Translations under genes and position numbers: made by a program | Shown: piece after piece, positions 5,130-5,183 of the stretch | Numbering within the stretch: position 1 is the stretch's first letter | Layout: each line of letters begins with the position of its first letter | NCBI GenBank assembly: GCA_039831705.1 | Contig: JBDOMT010000483.1 | Coordinates: 1-5,183 of the forward strand | DNA: 5,183 nucleotides | Direction: 5' to 3' | Origin: JAJRWS01 sp039831705 | GTDB taxonomy: Bacteria > Planctomycetota > Planctomycetia > Pirellulales > Lacipirellulaceae | The notes under the pieces: generated by a model | Told to the model about the DNA's origin: nothing | Database searches by the model: none | Seen by the model: the letters and a program-made list of their open reading frames with translations, nothing else

Positions 5130-5183
5130 ATGGGTGACGCAAAAATGGACGATTTGCGAGTCGGATTTGACAGCCGGTTGAAG
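5130..5183 (+). CDS. IS1380-family transposase, N-terminus only
   Basis: Eighteen codons, MGDAKMDDLRVGFDSRLK, stay open to the window edge. The motif LRVGFDSRLK resembles the opening of IS1380-family (DDE) transposases, in which an FDxRLKLxF segment precedes a TSDAGLL-like motif. The catalytic DDE residues would lie beyond the window. A well-placed Shine-Dalgarno supports the start. The assignment rests on recalled family sequence over a very short stretch; it could be another protein with a similar beginning. Whether the gene is intact cannot be known here. Confidence 0.55.
   Translation, partial: MGDAKMDDLRVGFDSRLK

Larger units (their letters stand above)
5012..5183 (+). mobile_element. 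Left end of a probable IS1380-family insertion sequence (partial)
   Basis: Inferred from the transposase N-terminus at 5130. The left boundary is an estimate: the AT-rich stretch from about 5012 differs in texture from the sequence before it and would give a leader of about 120 bases. I cannot see the right end, so the terminal inverted repeat and target duplication cannot be confirmed. GGATTTGAC occurs twice (5090-5098 and 5163-5171), a possible transposase-binding word. The element would point away from the DUF1080-sialidase gene. Confidence 0.4.

Overview
The window looks like a chromosomal accessory stretch of a planctomycete, most likely Pirellulaceae (Rhodopirellula-like). Three things suggest this: a secreted PQQ-like beta-propeller protein opening with the NWPQWRG signature, a secreted DUF1080 protein fused to an Asp-box sialidase domain, and non-coding DNA rich in REP-like hairpins sharing a TTTAGCCG core. 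No taxonomic marker gene is present, so this rests on recognising families and repeats.

Layout. Bases 1-411 are a dense cluster of palindromes: two REP-like copies (about 5-24 and 371-394), a third inverted one (284-308), and between them an imperfect palindrome of about 180 bp (86-264) able to fold into one long hairpin. Bases 412-839 hold no gene I can support, only scattered hairpins. A possible -10 box and a perfect 14-bp tandem duplication (846-873) precede the first gene, a PQQ-like beta-propeller protein on + (917-2185). Bases 2186-2899 are gene-poor. They contain the 3' part of a tRNA-Met(CAT) gene (2566-2607), which begins exactly at the anticodon loop, surrounded by short direct and inverted repeats and followed by a 9-bp perfect hairpin (2647-2671). 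This resembles an attachment-site scar left by an integrative element. The DUF1080-sialidase gene lies on - (4861 down to 2900), convergent with the propeller gene. Its base composition changes sharply at the domain junction. The window ends in the left part of a probable IS1380-family insertion sequence: 18 codons of a transposase (5130-5183), a Shine-Dalgarno, and a strong sigma-54-like -24/-12 match upstream (5055-5070).

Functionally, the two complete genes encode exported proteins. The DUF1080-sialidase protein is probably involved in breaking down complex, perhaps sialylated or otherwise acidic, glycans. The propeller protein has no assignable reaction. Nothing shows they form one pathway: they are convergent and 714 bp apart. 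No complete defence, CRISPR or secondary-metabolite system is visible. The most interesting material is the structured non-coding DNA, the tRNA scar and the mosaic fusion gene.
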